A stretch of 64,000 bases of DNA from Sphingopyxis sp. PAMC25046 (GCF_004795895.1 NZ_CP039250.1:3658001-3722000); one strand, 5' to 3'; positions 36,547-45,922 are shown, numbered from the stretch's first letter. Made by a program: numbers and translations. Notes: generated by a model not told the origin, from the letters alone.

Positions 36547-37520
36547 GCCCTGCAATATCCGTCCAGTTTTCCCGAGCGAACGCGTTCGCCATAATAATCG
36601 GCCATCGCCTTGGCGCGGGCGCTATCGCCGCCGATCCATTCGGCGGCGCCGGAAACCCATCCGGCCGAACAGGTCTCAAGCGCGCTCCGCCCGCGCGCGC
36701 AAGCGATAAAATCGCCAAATGCGGCACGCCAGCGTGCAAAGGCGGGCATGTCCATGACCGGGCCATGGCCGGGCACGATCTGCCGGGCGCTCGACCGCGC
36801 AACATCGCCAAGCGCCTCCAGCCAGCCTTCGGGGCAAGCAGTATCGAGAAAGGGGACGGGAAGCGTGACTAGGTCTCCGACGATCGCGCGTTCGGCATCG
36901 GCGTCGTATATCCAGAGATCGCGTTCGGTCGCCGCGCGGCGCGCGATCCGCAACGACAGCGGCCGGCCGGCGAAGACGGCATCGTGCGGCTCGTCGACGA
37001 CGATGTCGGCGCGCAATTTCCGCCCGCGCCCGATTGTCGCCAGATCGCCTTTCACGTCCGGAACCGCCGCGGCGGGAATGCGCCCCTCGGCGAGCGCCTT
37101 GCTCGAAGCCGCCGCGCTGTCCGCGAGAAAGCCGGCGAGCGCGCCGTCGATGGCGGAGGTTCCGTAGACGCGCACATCGCGCCGTCCCGCCTTGAGCGCC
37201 AGATTGCCGCTGACATGATCGAGATGCCAGTGCGTGTTGACGATCGCGGCGAGCGGCAGGCCGAGTTCGTCGAGAGCCTTTTCCACTCTTTCTGCGTGGC
37301 TCGGATAACGCCCCGTATCGACGAGGATGGCACCCGCCGTCCCTTTCAGGATCACGCTGTTGCCGTCGGGCGAACGCTCCGGATCGAAGCGGCCGGGAAC
37401 AAGCCAGGTCGTATCGCCAAGTGCGACCGCACCGGGGAGTTCGACAACGTTTCGCGGTTCGGTCGTCGATGCACAGGAAGCGAGCGCCAGCGCAGCGAAT
37501 GCCGCGAGCGCGCCGCGCAT
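36543..37520 (-). CDS. MBL-fold metallo-hydrolase, probable lipoprotein
   Basis: 325 residues. Signal sequence with a perfect lipobox LASC (Cys16). Metallo-beta-lactamase fold: VNTHWHLDHVSGN (HxHxDH zinc motif), IVGDLVTLP, and VPGHGPVMD. The order fits the broad secreted MBL family rather than a clear beta-lactamase; no resistance function is claimed. Its start shares one base with the sdhB stop and its end overlaps the thioesterase gene by 4 bases. Confidence 0.88.
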   Translation of the reverse strand: MRGALAAFAALALASCASTTEPRNVVELPGAVALGDTTWLVPGRFDPERSPDGNSVILKGTAGAILVDTGRYPSHAERVEKALDELGLPLAAIVNTHWHLDHVSGNLALKAGRRDVRVYGTSAIDGALAGFLADSAAASSKALAEGRIPAAAVPDVKGDLATIGRGRKLRADIVVDEPHDAVFAGRPLSLRIARRAATERDLWIYDADAERAIVGDLVTLPVPFLDTACPEGWLEALGDVARSSARQIVPGHGPVMDMPAFARWRAAFGDFIACARGRSALETCSAGWVSGAAEWIGGDSARAKAMADYYGERVRSGKLDGYCRA

Positions 37521-38302
37521 CAGACCTGCCGCTCGGCTTCCAGCTTCTTGATCTCGGCGATCGCGCGCGCCGGGCTCAGGCCCTTGGGGCAGGCGTTGGC
37601 GCAGTTCATGATCGTGTGGCAGCGATAGAGGCGGAACGGATCTTCCAGCTCGTCGAGCCGTTCGCCGGTCATCTCGTCGCGGCTGTCGGCGAGCCAGCGA
37701 TAGGCTTGCAGCAGGATCGCAGGGCCGAGGAACTTGTCGCTGTTCCACCAATAGCTTGGGCAGCTCGTCGAACAGCAGGCGCAGAGGATGCACTCGTAAA
37801 GCCCGTCGAGCTTTTCGCGTTCCTCGGGCGACTGCAGCCGCTCCTTGCCGCTCGGCGTCGTGGTCTTGGTCTTGAGCCAGGGTTCGATCGACGCATATTG
37901 CGCATAGAAATGGGTGAAGTCGGGGACGAGATCCTTGATCACGTCCATCGACGGCAGCGGGGTGATCGTGATGTCGCCCTTCAGATCCTCGATCGCGGTC
38001 GTGCAGGCGAGGCCGTTCTTGCCGTTCATGTTCATCGAACAGCTGCCGCAAATGCCCTCGCGGCACGAGCGGCGGAAGGTCAGCGTCGAATCCTGCTCGC
38101 TCTTCATCTTGATCAGCGCGTCGAGCACCATCGGGCCGCATTTTTCGGTATCGATCTCGAACGTGTCGAAATGCGGATTCTGCCCCTTGTCGGGGTCATA
38201 GCGATAGACTTTGAATTTCTTGACAGCGGTCGCGCCCTCGGCCTTGTGGACCGTGCCCGTCTTTTGCGGGCGGCTGTTCTTGGGCAGGACAAATTGAGCC
38301 AT
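37520..38302 (-). CDS. sdhB: succinate dehydrogenase iron-sulfur subunit
   Basis: 260 residues. Electron-transfer subunit of complex II at the inner face of the inner membrane. Three clusters: [2Fe-2S] in [10 protein letters not shown] plus GLACTT, [4Fe-4S] in [12 protein letters not shown], and [3Fe-4S] in [15 protein letters not shown]-terminal [20 protein letters not shown] is typical. Start at 38302. The genes sdhC, sdhD and sdhA, usually upstream, are absent; instead a divergent flippase gene begins 124 bases away. Confidence 0.97.
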   Translation of the reverse strand: MAQFVLPKNSRPQKTGTVHKAEGATAVKKFKVYRYDPDKGQNPHFDTFEIDTEKCGPMVLDALIKMKSEQDSTLTFRRSCREGICGSCSMNMNGKNGLACTTAIEDLKGDITITPLPSMDVIKDLVPDFTHFYAQYASIEPWLKTKTTTPSGKERLQSPEEREKLDGLYECILCACCSTSCPSYWWNSDKFLGPAILLQAYRWLADSRDEMTGERLDELEDPFRLYRCHTIMNCANACPKGLSPARAIAEIKKLEAERQV

Positions 38303-38426
38303 ATCGCGGTCTTCCCTATGCAATCGCGGGCTGCCTAGACCCGATTGGCGGAGTCGACAAGGGGGTGATGGCGAGTGAAAGCGCGAAAGCCGCTGGCAGG
38401 CGCGCGGGCAAGACGCTAGGGCGGCG

Positions 38427-39974
38427 ATGATGAGCGAAAGCGCCGCCCAGCCCGCCGTTACCAGCCGCAGCGTCGCGCGCGGGCTCGGCACGACCGTGCT
38501 GGCGCGGCTGGGCGCGGTGGTCGAAATCGTCGCGCAGCCGCTCTACGTCCTGATGTTCGGGCTCGCGGGTTACGGCCTCTACGCGGTGCTGTGGGCGGCG
38601 GTGAACCTGCTCGAGAATATCTTCGATCTCGGCATGACAAGCGCGATGCAGCGCACCGTCCCGCAATCGGCCAGCAATGCCGAAGCCGCGGCGGCGCTGC
38701 GCACGGCGATGGTCTTCGGCGTCGGGCCGTGCATCCTCGTCGCGGCGTTCGTCGCCGTCTTCGCCGCCGACCTCGCGCCGTTGCTCAACGTCGCGGCGAA
38801 GGACCGCGAGCTCGTCACCCCAGCGATCCGCATTTTCGTCTGGGCGCTGCCGCTCTGGGCCTTCGTCGAGATCGCGACCTCGGCATTGCGCGCGCGCATG
38901 CTATTCGGTGCCGAGATACGCCTGCGGATCGTATGGGAACAGGTGATGCGGCTCGTGTTCGCGGGGCTGTTCTTCGCGGGCGGCCTCGGCCTCAAGGGGC
39001 TGTTCATCGCACACCTCTGTTCGCTTGGCATCACCGCGGCGCTCAGCATCCGGCTGCTCGCGCGCCACTACAGCTTCGCCGACCTGTGGCGCGGGCCGTG
39101 GGCGGGAGAGACCGCGCGCAACACCTTTTTGGCGGGCCTCTCGATCCTGCCCTCGAACATCATCGCGCGGCTGTTCGGCGACGCCCCGGCGCTGATCCTC
39201 AACATGCTGCTGCCGGGCGCGGCGGGCGCGGCGGCCGCGGGGCTGTTCACGATCGCGCGCAAATTGTCGAGCGTCGTCCAGCTTGTGCGCATCGCCTTCA
39301 CCTATGTGATGGCGCCGCTCGCCGCCAGCGCCGAGCGCGAGGACCGGCGCCAGGTAGCCGACATCTATGCCTATGCCACGCGACTTATCCTCGCGATCGC
39401 GCTGCCGCTCGCTGCCGTGCTCGCGGCGGGCAGCGCGTCGCTGCTCGGTCTGTTCGGGCACGGCGCGCAGGCGGCGCAAGCCGCGCTGGTCGTCCTGCTG
39501 TTCGCCCGCGCCGCCGAAGCGGTGCTCGGCATTTCGGCGCCAGTGCTGCAGGTCGTCGCCGCCTTCCGGCATCAGCTCACCGCCAGCATCTTCGGCGTCG
39601 CCGTCGCGATCGGCGCGGGCTGGCTGATCGTCGGCCATCTCGACCCGCTGACGGGGGTGACGCTCGCGACCGCCCTCGGCCTCGTCGTGATGGCGGCGAT
39701 CCCGATGGTGCAGCTGGCGATCACCGAAAAGCTTCACCCCTTCGACGCCCAATTTCCGGCGGTGGCACTGCGCGGCCTTGCGATCACCCTCGCAGCCGGC
39801 ACCGCCGCGGTGCTCGCCGACCTTTTGCCCGACGCGCTTTCGCTGCCGCTGCTCGGGCTGATCGCCGCCGCGTCTATATGGCTTGCGCTGCGCTTCGCCC
39901 TGCCGCTCGGCGATCGTATGTCGCTCGGCAAGACCGGCCGCAAGCTTCGGCTGTTCGAACCCGAAACCGCATGA
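38427..39974 (+). CDS. lipopolysaccharide/polysaccharide flippase, Wzx/MATE-like
   Basis: 515 residues with 12-14 predicted membrane helices, of the MOP (Wzx/MviN) superfamily: N-terminal [45 protein letters not shown] mid-protein, and [20 protein letters not shown]. Would flip a lipid-linked glycan or headgroup intermediate across the inner membrane. First gene of a coupled run (HAD phosphatase overlaps its stop by 4 bases) whose other products handle CDP-activated alcohols, which makes a lipid-linked substrate likely. Confidence 0.86.
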   Translation: MMSESAAQPAVTSRSVARGLGTTVLARLGAVVEIVAQPLYVLMFGLAGYGLYAVLWAAVNLLENIFDLGMTSAMQRTVPQSASNAEAAAALRTAMVFGVGPCILVAAFVAVFAADLAPLLNVAAKDRELVTPAIRIFVWALPLWAFVEIATSALRARMLFGAEIRLRIVWEQVMRLVFAGLFFAGGLGLKGLFIAHLCSLGITAALSIRLLARHYSFADLWRGPWAGETARNTFLAGLSILPSNIIARLFGDAPALILNMLLPGAAGAAAAGLFTIARKLSSVVQLVRIAFTYVMAPLAASAEREDRRQVADIYAYATRLILAIALPLAAVLAAGSASLLGLFGHGAQAAQAALVVLLFARAAEAVLGISAPVLQVVAAFRHQLTASIFGVAVAIGAGWLIVGHLDPLTGVTLATALGLVVMAAIPMVQLAITEKLHPFDAQFPAVALRGLAITLAAGTAAVLADLLPDALSLPLLGLIAAASIWLALRFALPLGDRMSLGKTGRKLRLFEPETA

Positions 39975-40681
39975 CCGACGCGACATCCCTCCCCCGCGTC
40001 GCGATTTACGATCTCGACCGGACCGTGCTTCGTGCACCGACCTTCACGCTGTTCCTGCTGTGGGCGGCGTGGCGCGAGGCGCCTTGGCGCTTGCTGCTGC
40101 TGCCCGCGCTCGCAGCGCTGATGATCGGCCATGCGCTGCGTCTTTACGGGCGCGACCGGTTCAAGCCCGCCGCCATTCGCCTGATGCTGGGTGCGAGCAT
40201 CGCGCCCGAGCGGGCCGAAACGCTTGCCGCCGCCTTTGCCGCGTGGCGCGTTCCGCGCGACGTCCCGCCGGGCGCCGCCGCGTGCATCGCGCGCGACCGG
40301 GCCGAGGGCTATCGGCTGCTGATGGCCACCGCCGCCCCCGAATTCTACGCGGGTGCGATCGCCGAGGCGCTCGGCTTCGACGCCATCGTCGCCTCGCGCC
40401 ACCGGCGCGACGATGCGGGTAGCTGGTTACCGCTGCTCGACGGGCCCAATTGTTACGGCGAGGAAAAGGCGCGGCGCGTCAGCGAATGGCTCGCCGTGAA
40501 CGCCCCGGGCGGCGCGGCGCATATTCGCGCCTATTCGGATCATCTCAGCGACGCGCCGACCTTCGCGCTGGCCGGTGAGGCCTGGCTGATCGGGCGCGGC
40601 GACAAATATATCCGGCTCGCCGCGAAGCATGGCTGGCGCGCCGCGAATTTCGAGGACGCCGCAGTGGCGGAACATCTTTGA
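39971..40681 (+). CDS. HAD-family phosphatase (PSP/SerB-like)
   Basis: 236 residues. HAD motif I AIYDLDRTVLRAPTF at residues 11-25; GYRLLMATAAPEF is motif II; GEEKARRVSEW holds the motif III Lys; and AYSDHLSDAPTFALAGEAW is motif IV. The DxDxT form suits a small-molecule phosphatase such as phosphoserine or polyol-phosphate phosphatase. A helical cap with a hydrophobic stretch (about 26-50) may touch the membrane. Overlaps genes on both sides (ATGA and TGATG), so strictly co-expressed. Confidence 0.85.
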   Translation: MTDATSLPRVAIYDLDRTVLRAPTFTLFLLWAAWREAPWRLLLLPALAALMIGHALRLYGRDRFKPAAIRLMLGASIAPERAETLAAAFAAWRVPRDVPPGAAACIARDRAEGYRLLMATAAPEFYAGAIAEALGFDAIVASRHRRDDAGSWLPLLDGPNCYGEEKARRVSEWLAVNAPGGAAHIRAYSDHLSDAPTFALAGEAWLIGRGDKYIRLAAKHGWRAANFEDAAVAEHL

Positions 40682-41820
40682 TGCGCATCCTCTTCCTCTT
40701 CATCGGCGAGCCGCATCATGTGTTCCATGCGCTGCCCATCGCAGCGGAGATGGCCGCGGCGGGGCAAGTCATCGACGTCGCCGTCACGAGCGCCGATCAT
40801 TTGCGCGTGGTCGAGCAGGTCGCGCCAGCCTATCCGGGCTTCTCTCCGAACACCACCCTGCTCGGCCAGAAGGGCTTGCCCCGCTGGCTTCGTGACATGG
40901 GCCTCTTCCGCAATCCGCGCCTGCCGATGCTGTTCGATGCCCTGCCCTTTCTGCGGCAATTCGATGCGATCGTCGTGCCCGAGCGGACGACCACCTCGAT
41001 CCGGCATTTCCTGCCGCGCAGGACGCGGCTGATCTTCACGCCGCACGGCGCGGGCGACCGCGCGATCATGCTCGATCCACGCGACCGCCATTTCGATTTC
41101 GTGCTCGTCGCGGGTGAGAAGAGCGAGCAACGCCTGCTCGATGCCGGGACAATCCGGCGGGGCCATTATGCGGTGAACGGCTATGTAAAGCTCGACCTGA
41201 TGCCGCGGTTGCAGGCGGCGCGCGAACCATTGTTCGCCAATGGCCGGCCAACCGTCCTCTACGCGCCGCATTTCAAGCGCGAGCTATCGTCGTGGGATAG
41301 CTTCGGCCGCGACATCATCGCCTGGTTCGCAGGCCAAGACCGCTACAACCTGATCGTCGCACCGCACGTCCGGCTGTTCGCCGAGGCGAGCGATGCCGAG
41401 CGCGCGGTGGTGACGAAGCTGGCGGTGCCGGGCAAGCTGCTGATCGACCTTGGATCCGACCGCCTGTTCGACATGAGCTACACGAGCGGCGCCGACATCT
41501 ATCTCGGCGATGTCAGCAGCCAGGTATATGAATTTCTCGCCACCCCGCGCCCCTGCCTGTTTCTCAACGCGCATCAGGTCGATTGGGCCGACGATCCCGA
41601 TTACCTCTTCTGGACGCTCGGCGATGTCGTCAGCGATCTTGCAGAGCTTCCCGACGCGCTCGAACGGGCGCCCGCACACCATCCGCTGTATGCCAACGCC
41701 CAGCGCGAACGGCTGGCCGAATCGATCGGCGGCGATCCGGCGGGCGCGGCGCGGCGCGGCGCCGAAGCGATCCTCGGCTTCCTTGCAAAGAACGCCGGGC
41801 AGGATAAGAGCGGCGGATGA
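40681..41820 (+). CDS. CDP-glycerol glycerophosphotransferase-like protein (TagB/TagF superfamily)
   Basis: 379 residues, GT-B-like fold. N-terminal FLFIGEPHHVFHALPIAAE; C-terminal half has YTSGADIYLGDVSSQVYEFL followed by ATPRPCLFLNAH, which matches the (D)VSS..EFL..P..F pattern of the Glyphos_transf family that moves polyol-phosphate from CDP-polyol. TPHGAGDRA fits the family's HG motif. In Gram-negatives such proteins build phosphodiester-linked capsules. The ATG at 40681 overlaps the HAD stop by one base. Substrate could be CDP-glycerol or another CDP-alcohol. Confidence 0.72.
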   Translation: MRILFLFIGEPHHVFHALPIAAEMAAAGQVIDVAVTSADHLRVVEQVAPAYPGFSPNTTLLGQKGLPRWLRDMGLFRNPRLPMLFDALPFLRQFDAIVVPERTTTSIRHFLPRRTRLIFTPHGAGDRAIMLDPRDRHFDFVLVAGEKSEQRLLDAGTIRRGHYAVNGYVKLDLMPRLQAAREPLFANGRPTVLYAPHFKRELSSWDSFGRDIIAWFAGQDRYNLIVAPHVRLFAEASDAERAVVTKLAVPGKLLIDLGSDRLFDMSYTSGADIYLGDVSSQVYEFLATPRPCLFLNAHQVDWADDPDYLFWTLGDVVSDLAELPDALERAPAHHPLYANAQRERLAESIGGDPAGAARRGAEAILGFLAKNAGQDKSGG

Positions 41821-42914
41821 CCGACGCCGACCCTCTGCCCGCGCTGACCCCGATCGGCGAAAATTCGACGCCGCTGTGGGGCATGACCAATGCCGAGCGG
41901 CTACGGCGACTGGCGCGCGCCGAAGGCCTGCCTGAAACATCCGCGACAGCACGACTTTACGTCAATCTCGACTATGTCTTCGACCCGGTGTGGCTGCGCC
42001 ATATCGTCATGCTGCCCGGCGCCGTGGTGATGGATGGCGGCGACCTCATAATGGCGCATCTGACCGGCGGCATGACCCCGGCCGATATCGCGCAGCATTG
42101 CGGCGCACTGACCGTCATCGACTATCGAGACAACCCGCAGATCTACAACCGCCAGCTACGCAAGCTCGATTGCCCCTTCATCCAGCGGCTGACGCCCGAA
42201 ACGCGGCGTGCGATCGAGCGGAAAAGCTATTTCGGCGCCTATAAGGGCGTCACCGACGCGCTGACCAAATATCTCTGGCCCGAACTCGCGCTATGGCTGA
42301 CGCGCGGCGCCGCGAGCATCGGGATGACCCCGAACATGGTCACCGCGATCGGCGCGGCGCTCTGCGCCTATGCGACCTACCTCTTCGCTTATGGTCATTA
42401 TTGGACCGGCATGCTCGCGGGCTTCATCTTCATGGTGCTCGACACGGTCGACGGAAAGCTCGCGCGCTGCACGATCACCTCGTCGAAATGGGGCAATGTC
42501 GCCGACCATGGCGTTGACCTGATCCATCCGCCCTTCTGGTGGTATTTCTGGGGCGTCGGGCTTGGCACCTGGGGCCTTGCGCTGTCCGGCCAGACCTTCC
42601 TTTGGGTGATGATCGCGGTCGTCGCGGGCTACATACTCCAGCGCGTGATCGAGGGACTGTTCATCAAGGACTTCGGCATGGACATCCATGTCTGGCAAAG
42701 GTTCGACAGCCAGTTCCGCCTCATCACCGCGCGCCGCAATCCCAATTTCGCGATCCTCTTTTTCGCGACGCTCGCCGGGCGCCCCGACATTGGCCTGATC
42801 GCGCTCGCCTGGTGGACAATCATCTCGCTGGTCGTCCACGCCGTGCGGCTGGTGCAAGCCTATGCCGCCAAGCGTTCGGGCCGCCCGATCGTCAGCTGGA
42901 TGGAAGAAGCATGA
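41817..42914 (+). CDS. CDP-alcohol phosphatidyltransferase with soluble N-terminal domain
   Basis: 365 residues. Residues 170-345 are the membrane CDP-OH-P transferase domain with its full catalytic motif: D212-G213, A216-R217, G226, D230, D234. Residues 1-135 are soluble; LYVNLDYVFDPVWLRHIVM resembles the middle of a nucleotidyltransferase but the GxG/PK activation loop is absent, so it looks like a remnant or regulatory domain. This recalls bifunctional inositol-phosphate cytidylyltransferase/DIPP synthases. Overlaps both neighbours by 4 bases. Confidence 0.88.
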   Translation: MTDADPLPALTPIGENSTPLWGMTNAERLRRLARAEGLPETSATARLYVNLDYVFDPVWLRHIVMLPGAVVMDGGDLIMAHLTGGMTPADIAQHCGALTVIDYRDNPQIYNRQLRKLDCPFIQRLTPETRRAIERKSYFGAYKGVTDALTKYLWPELALWLTRGAASIGMTPNMVTAIGAALCAYATYLFAYGHYWTGMLAGFIFMVLDTVDGKLARCTITSSKWGNVADHGVDLIHPPFWWYFWGVGLGTWGLALSGQTFLWVMIAVVAGYILQRVIEGLFIKDFGMDIHVWQRFDSQFRLITARRNPNFAILFFATLAGRPDIGLIALAWWTIISLVVHAVRLVQAYAAKRSGRPIVSWMEEA

Positions 42915-43339
42915 ACGCAACGATCGAGAAGTTCGGCCACCCCGCGACGCTGATCGCCGAATATGATCATTGGGTCGTGCTGATCCGCCCCGCGCAGCCG
43001 GTGCTCGGCGCGCTCGTGCTGGCGGCGAAATCGGATGCGACCGCATTCGGCGACTTACCCACCGAAGCGCATGCCGAACTGAAAACCGTAACCGCCGCAA
43101 TCGAGGCCGCGCTGAGCGAGGCGGTCGGCTATACGAAGATCAACTATCTGATGCTGATGATGGTCGATCCGCACGTCCATTTCCACGTGCTGCCCCGCTA
43201 TGAGGGCGACCGTAGCGGTGCAGGCTTAACGATCGGCGATGCCGGCTGGCCAGCGCAACCCGACCTCGGGCAGGCGGTGAAGCTGGGCGACGCACAGATC
43301 GCCGCGCTCGCCGGCTGGCTCAAACCCTATTTCGCGTAG
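42911..43339 (+). CDS. HIT-family nucleotide hydrolase/transferase
   Basis: 142 residues. Histidine-triad motif HVHFHVL at residues 88-94, with a preceding INYLMLMMVDP strand. HIT proteins cleave or transfer nucleotide monophosphates from dinucleotide or activated substrates. Being the last gene of a run centred on CDP-alcohol chemistry, it may recycle a CDP-linked or CMP-linked by-product. Its end overlaps the convergent cytidylyltransferase gene by 13 bases. Confidence 0.88.
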   Translation: MNATIEKFGHPATLIAEYDHWVVLIRPAQPVLGALVLAAKSDATAFGDLPTEAHAELKTVTAAIEAALSEAVGYTKINYLMLMMVDPHVHFHVLPRYEGDRSGAGLTIGDAGWPAQPDLGQAVKLGDAQIAALAGWLKPYFA

Positions 43340-44091
43340 CGGCCTTCTTCGGCCCATTTCTCGGTGAGCGCATCGGCGGCTTCGACATCCTGCGGGAAGT
43401 CGACTTCCTGCCATTCGAGCCCCTCGATCGACACGGTGCCGACGCGGTTGCCCTTCGCGATGATGTCGATCGCGCGCAGATACCAGCGCTCGACACCGTC
43501 GGGGGTGCGCATCATCTGGTCGACCTGATTGCGGAAGATCGACGGGCCGTCGCCGACGAACGCCAGCATGCCGATCGATTCGGCATTGGTGTCGGGCGGC
43601 AGCAGCCGCTTGCCGATGTGATGCAGCCGCCCTTCGTCGTCGCGGTTCACCTTCATATCGTCATCGTCATAGTCGGCCTTGACGTCGACGGTGACATTGA
43701 TCGGCTCGTTCGCGCCCGCGATCAGCTTCGCCACGATCTCGTCCGAGACGATGGTGTCGCCGTTGAGGATGATGAAATCGCGGTCCATCTCCTCGCGCGC
43801 GATCCAGCAGGTGCCCAGATTGTCGGCTACCTGAAAGAAGGGGTTGAACAGGGTGCGGATCCGCGCACCGGTGTCACGATAAAGCTGCAGCGCGTGATCC
43901 TCGACGCGCTCGGTTCGAAAGCCGGTGACGACCACGATGTCCTTGATCCCGTTCGCGACGAGCGCCGCGACCTGCCAGCTGATCAGGCTGCGGCCGTTGA
44001 ACTCGATCAGGCATTTGGGGATGTCGCGGGTCAGCGGCAGCAGGCGCGATCCTTGCCCGGCCGACAGGATGATGGCTTTCTCGATGGTCAT
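43327..44091 (-). CDS. LicC-like CTP:phospho-alcohol cytidylyltransferase
   Basis: 254 residues. NTP-transferase fold starting KAIILSAGQGSRLLPLTRDI, then PKCLIEFNGRSLI. NPFFQVADNLGTCWIAREEM then DFIILNGDTIV resembles LicC/inositol-phosphate cytidylyltransferases rather than GlmU or GalU, as does the ending VDFPQDVEAADAL. Expected product is a CDP-alcohol (choline, inositol, glycerol or aminoethylphosphonate). It overlaps the MobA-like gene upstream by 4 bases and converges on the CDP-alcohol transferase operon. Substrate not determinable from sequence. Confidence 0.82.
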   Translation of the reverse strand: MTIEKAIILSAGQGSRLLPLTRDIPKCLIEFNGRSLISWQVAALVANGIKDIVVVTGFRTERVEDHALQLYRDTGARIRTLFNPFFQVADNLGTCWIAREEMDRDFIILNGDTIVSDEIVAKLIAGANEPINVTVDVKADYDDDDMKVNRDDEGRLHHIGKRLLPPDTNAESIGMLAFVGDGPSIFRNQVDQMMRTPDGVERWYLRAIDIIAKGNRVGTVSIEGLEWQEVDFPQDVEAADALTEKWAEEGRYAK

Positions 44092-44882
44092 AGGAGCCGC
44101 CCTATAGCCGCTCGGCGCCGCGCGGCAAATATCGCTTCGATCAGCTCGATATCGACGGGCTTGTCGGCGTCGATGCACGCCTCGGGCTCGGACATCGGTA
44201 CCACCTTTGCTTTCAGCCCGAAACGCAGTCCGGCGTGCGCGATCCCCTGCTGGATCGTGAAGAAGCGCAGCAACGCTCCGATGAGCAGCCAGGGACCGAA
44301 GGCGGCAATGATCTTCAGCCCCTTCTTGCGGTCGCGCTCGATTCGCCCCCAGAAATCGAGCAGCGGCAACACGCGGCGTCCGCGAAGCCAAAACATGTTC
44401 GCGCCCGACCACCAGCCGCCACGGAACTTCAGCCAGGTGCGCCTGGATTCCGGATAGCGTGCAAGCAGCACGTCACGCTCGACCATCGCCACCGCCACAT
44501 CGCTGTCCGCCGCACCGCCGAGGAATTCAGCGATCATCGTCGGCGTCAGCAGCACATTGTCGGCGGTGGTGACAAGCAGCGGATCATCGCTCGGCGGCAA
44601 TGCGGCGGCAAGCGAGCTGCTGATCCCCTGCCCCGAATCGGCGAAATGCAGGTCGGCGAAATCCGCGAGACCCGGCTCGGCGGCCAGTTCGGCGCTATTC
44701 TGCGCCAGGATCGTGATCGGCCCGACCAACGGCGAGTTCCGGAGCGCTTCCACGGCATGGACGAGCATCGCCCGTCCCGCGATCGGCAGCAACGCCTTGG
44801 TCGCTACCCCGCTTCCCGACAGCAGCGGATCGGGCCCGGGTCGGCTGCCCGCGAGAACGATCGCGGGGATCGGCGCGCTCAT
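44088..44882 (-). CDS. MobA-like nucleotidyltransferase
   Basis: 264 residues. N-terminal IPAIVLAGSRPGPDPLLS then TKALLPIAGRAMLVHAVEAL is the NTP-binding loop of the MobA/NTP_transf_3 group. LLVTTADNVLLTP is the metal-binding acidic segment, and ACIDADKPVDIELIEAIF closes the domain. A hydrophobic stretch (GPWLLIGALLRFF) suggests membrane contact. It is sandwiched by 4-base overlaps between the cytidylyltransferase and the esterase. Likely a second nucleotidyl transfer step in the same pathway. Confidence 0.8.
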   Translation of the reverse strand: MSAPIPAIVLAGSRPGPDPLLSGSGVATKALLPIAGRAMLVHAVEALRNSPLVGPITILAQNSAELAAEPGLADFADLHFADSGQGISSSLAAALPPSDDPLLVTTADNVLLTPTMIAEFLGGAADSDVAVAMVERDVLLARYPESRRTWLKFRGGWWSGANMFWLRGRRVLPLLDFWGRIERDRKKGLKIIAAFGPWLLIGALLRFFTIQQGIAHAGLRFGLKAKVVPMSEPEACIDADKPVDIELIEAIFAARRRAAIGRLL

Positions 44883-45802
44883 CCTGCCGCCTCGGCGGGC
44901 GCGATGCGGCGGCCGGTCACGCCGCGCAGGAAATCGGTGGCTTCGTCGAGCACCGGCCCGCGGCTCCTGAACGGCGCGGCGAGCGCCATGACGATGCCGG
45001 TATGCCCCATGCCCGGATAGATGCGCAGCGTCGCCGAGCCCCCCATCTTTTCGATCGCGGCGGCGAGATTCTGGCTGTTGCGCGGGCGCACTGTATCATC
45101 CTCGTCGCCCGTCGCCAGCCACAAGGGCGGCGCATCGCCGCGCACGAAATGGATCGGCTGCGTTTTCTCGATCGGCTTGACCTTGCCCATCGCCCGGTCG
45201 CCGCGACCACCCTTTTCGAGCGGGAGGAAATCATAGGGTCCGGCCAGCCCTGCGACGCCCCGGATAATCGACGGATCGCTCTTCGCCGCGCGCAGCCATT
45301 GCGGGTCGAGCGCCAGCATCGCGGCATTATAGGCACCCGCCGAATGGCCCATCAGCGCGATCCGTTCGGGATCGCCGCCAAGCTTGGCGATATGTTCATG
45401 CGTCCACGCGACCGCCGCCGCGCTATCCTCGATAAAGTCGGGCCAGTGCGCCTTGGGCACCAGACGGTAATCGGGAATCACCACGACAAAGCCCTGCCGC
45501 GCCAATGCGCGCCCGGCGAAGCCATAGCTACCCCGCTCGCCGCTGTCCCAGCCGCCGCCGTAGAAGAAAACGACCACCGGCAACCGGTCGCCCTTTTCGA
45601 GGCTATCGGGAACCCAGATGTCGAGTGACTGGCGCGGTCCGCGGCCATAGGGCTGGTCGGCGAGCAACAGCCGCGCGCCCTCGCCCTGCCCGAGCAGCCG
45701 GTCCGCCATGTCGAGCGACTTCGCGCCGCCCGCGACTATCATCTTGGCGCCGCCGCCGAACAACAGCACAAGCAGCAGAACGACGAAGAGAATCTTGATC
45801 AA
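44879..45802 (-). CDS. alpha/beta hydrolase (carboxylesterase/BD-FAE-like)
   Basis: 307 residues. N-terminal membrane anchor (about 3-17). Esterase motifs: FFYGGGWDSGERGSYG (HGG variant with Tyr in place of His), nucleophile elbow MGHSAGAYNA, ATGDEDDTVRPR (Asp) and YPGMGHTGI (His). Similar to kynurenine-formamidase/acetylxylan-esterase-like enzymes. First gene of the minus-strand run; it could remove acyl groups from the surface polymer or lipid made by the neighbours, which is inference. Confidence 0.87.
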   Translation of the reverse strand: MIKILFVVLLLVLLFGGGAKMIVAGGAKSLDMADRLLGQGEGARLLLADQPYGRGPRQSLDIWVPDSLEKGDRLPVVVFFYGGGWDSGERGSYGFAGRALARQGFVVVIPDYRLVPKAHWPDFIEDSAAAVAWTHEHIAKLGGDPERIALMGHSAGAYNAAMLALDPQWLRAAKSDPSIIRGVAGLAGPYDFLPLEKGGRGDRAMGKVKPIEKTQPIHFVRGDAPPLWLATGDEDDTVRPRNSQNLAAAIEKMGGSATLRIYPGMGHTGIVMALAAPFRSRGPVLDEATDFLRGVTGRRIAPAEAAG

Positions 45803-45922
45803 TCGTTGTCCTTTGGAAACCGGCGCGTCATGTTTTGCGCCCTACAGGGCAGCGAAGCGACGAACAAGACGGCCGCGCGATAGCCAAGCGACCTTTTCCG
45901 CCCTCACGCGTAGGAAAGTACG

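Noticed and set aside
43327..44091. Calling the LicC-like protein a GalU or GlmU-type sugar nucleotidyltransferase.
   Set aside because: The DNLGTC and IILNGD pattern and short length fit LicC/IPCT better; galU itself is at 57120, and no hexapeptide acyltransferase domain is present.
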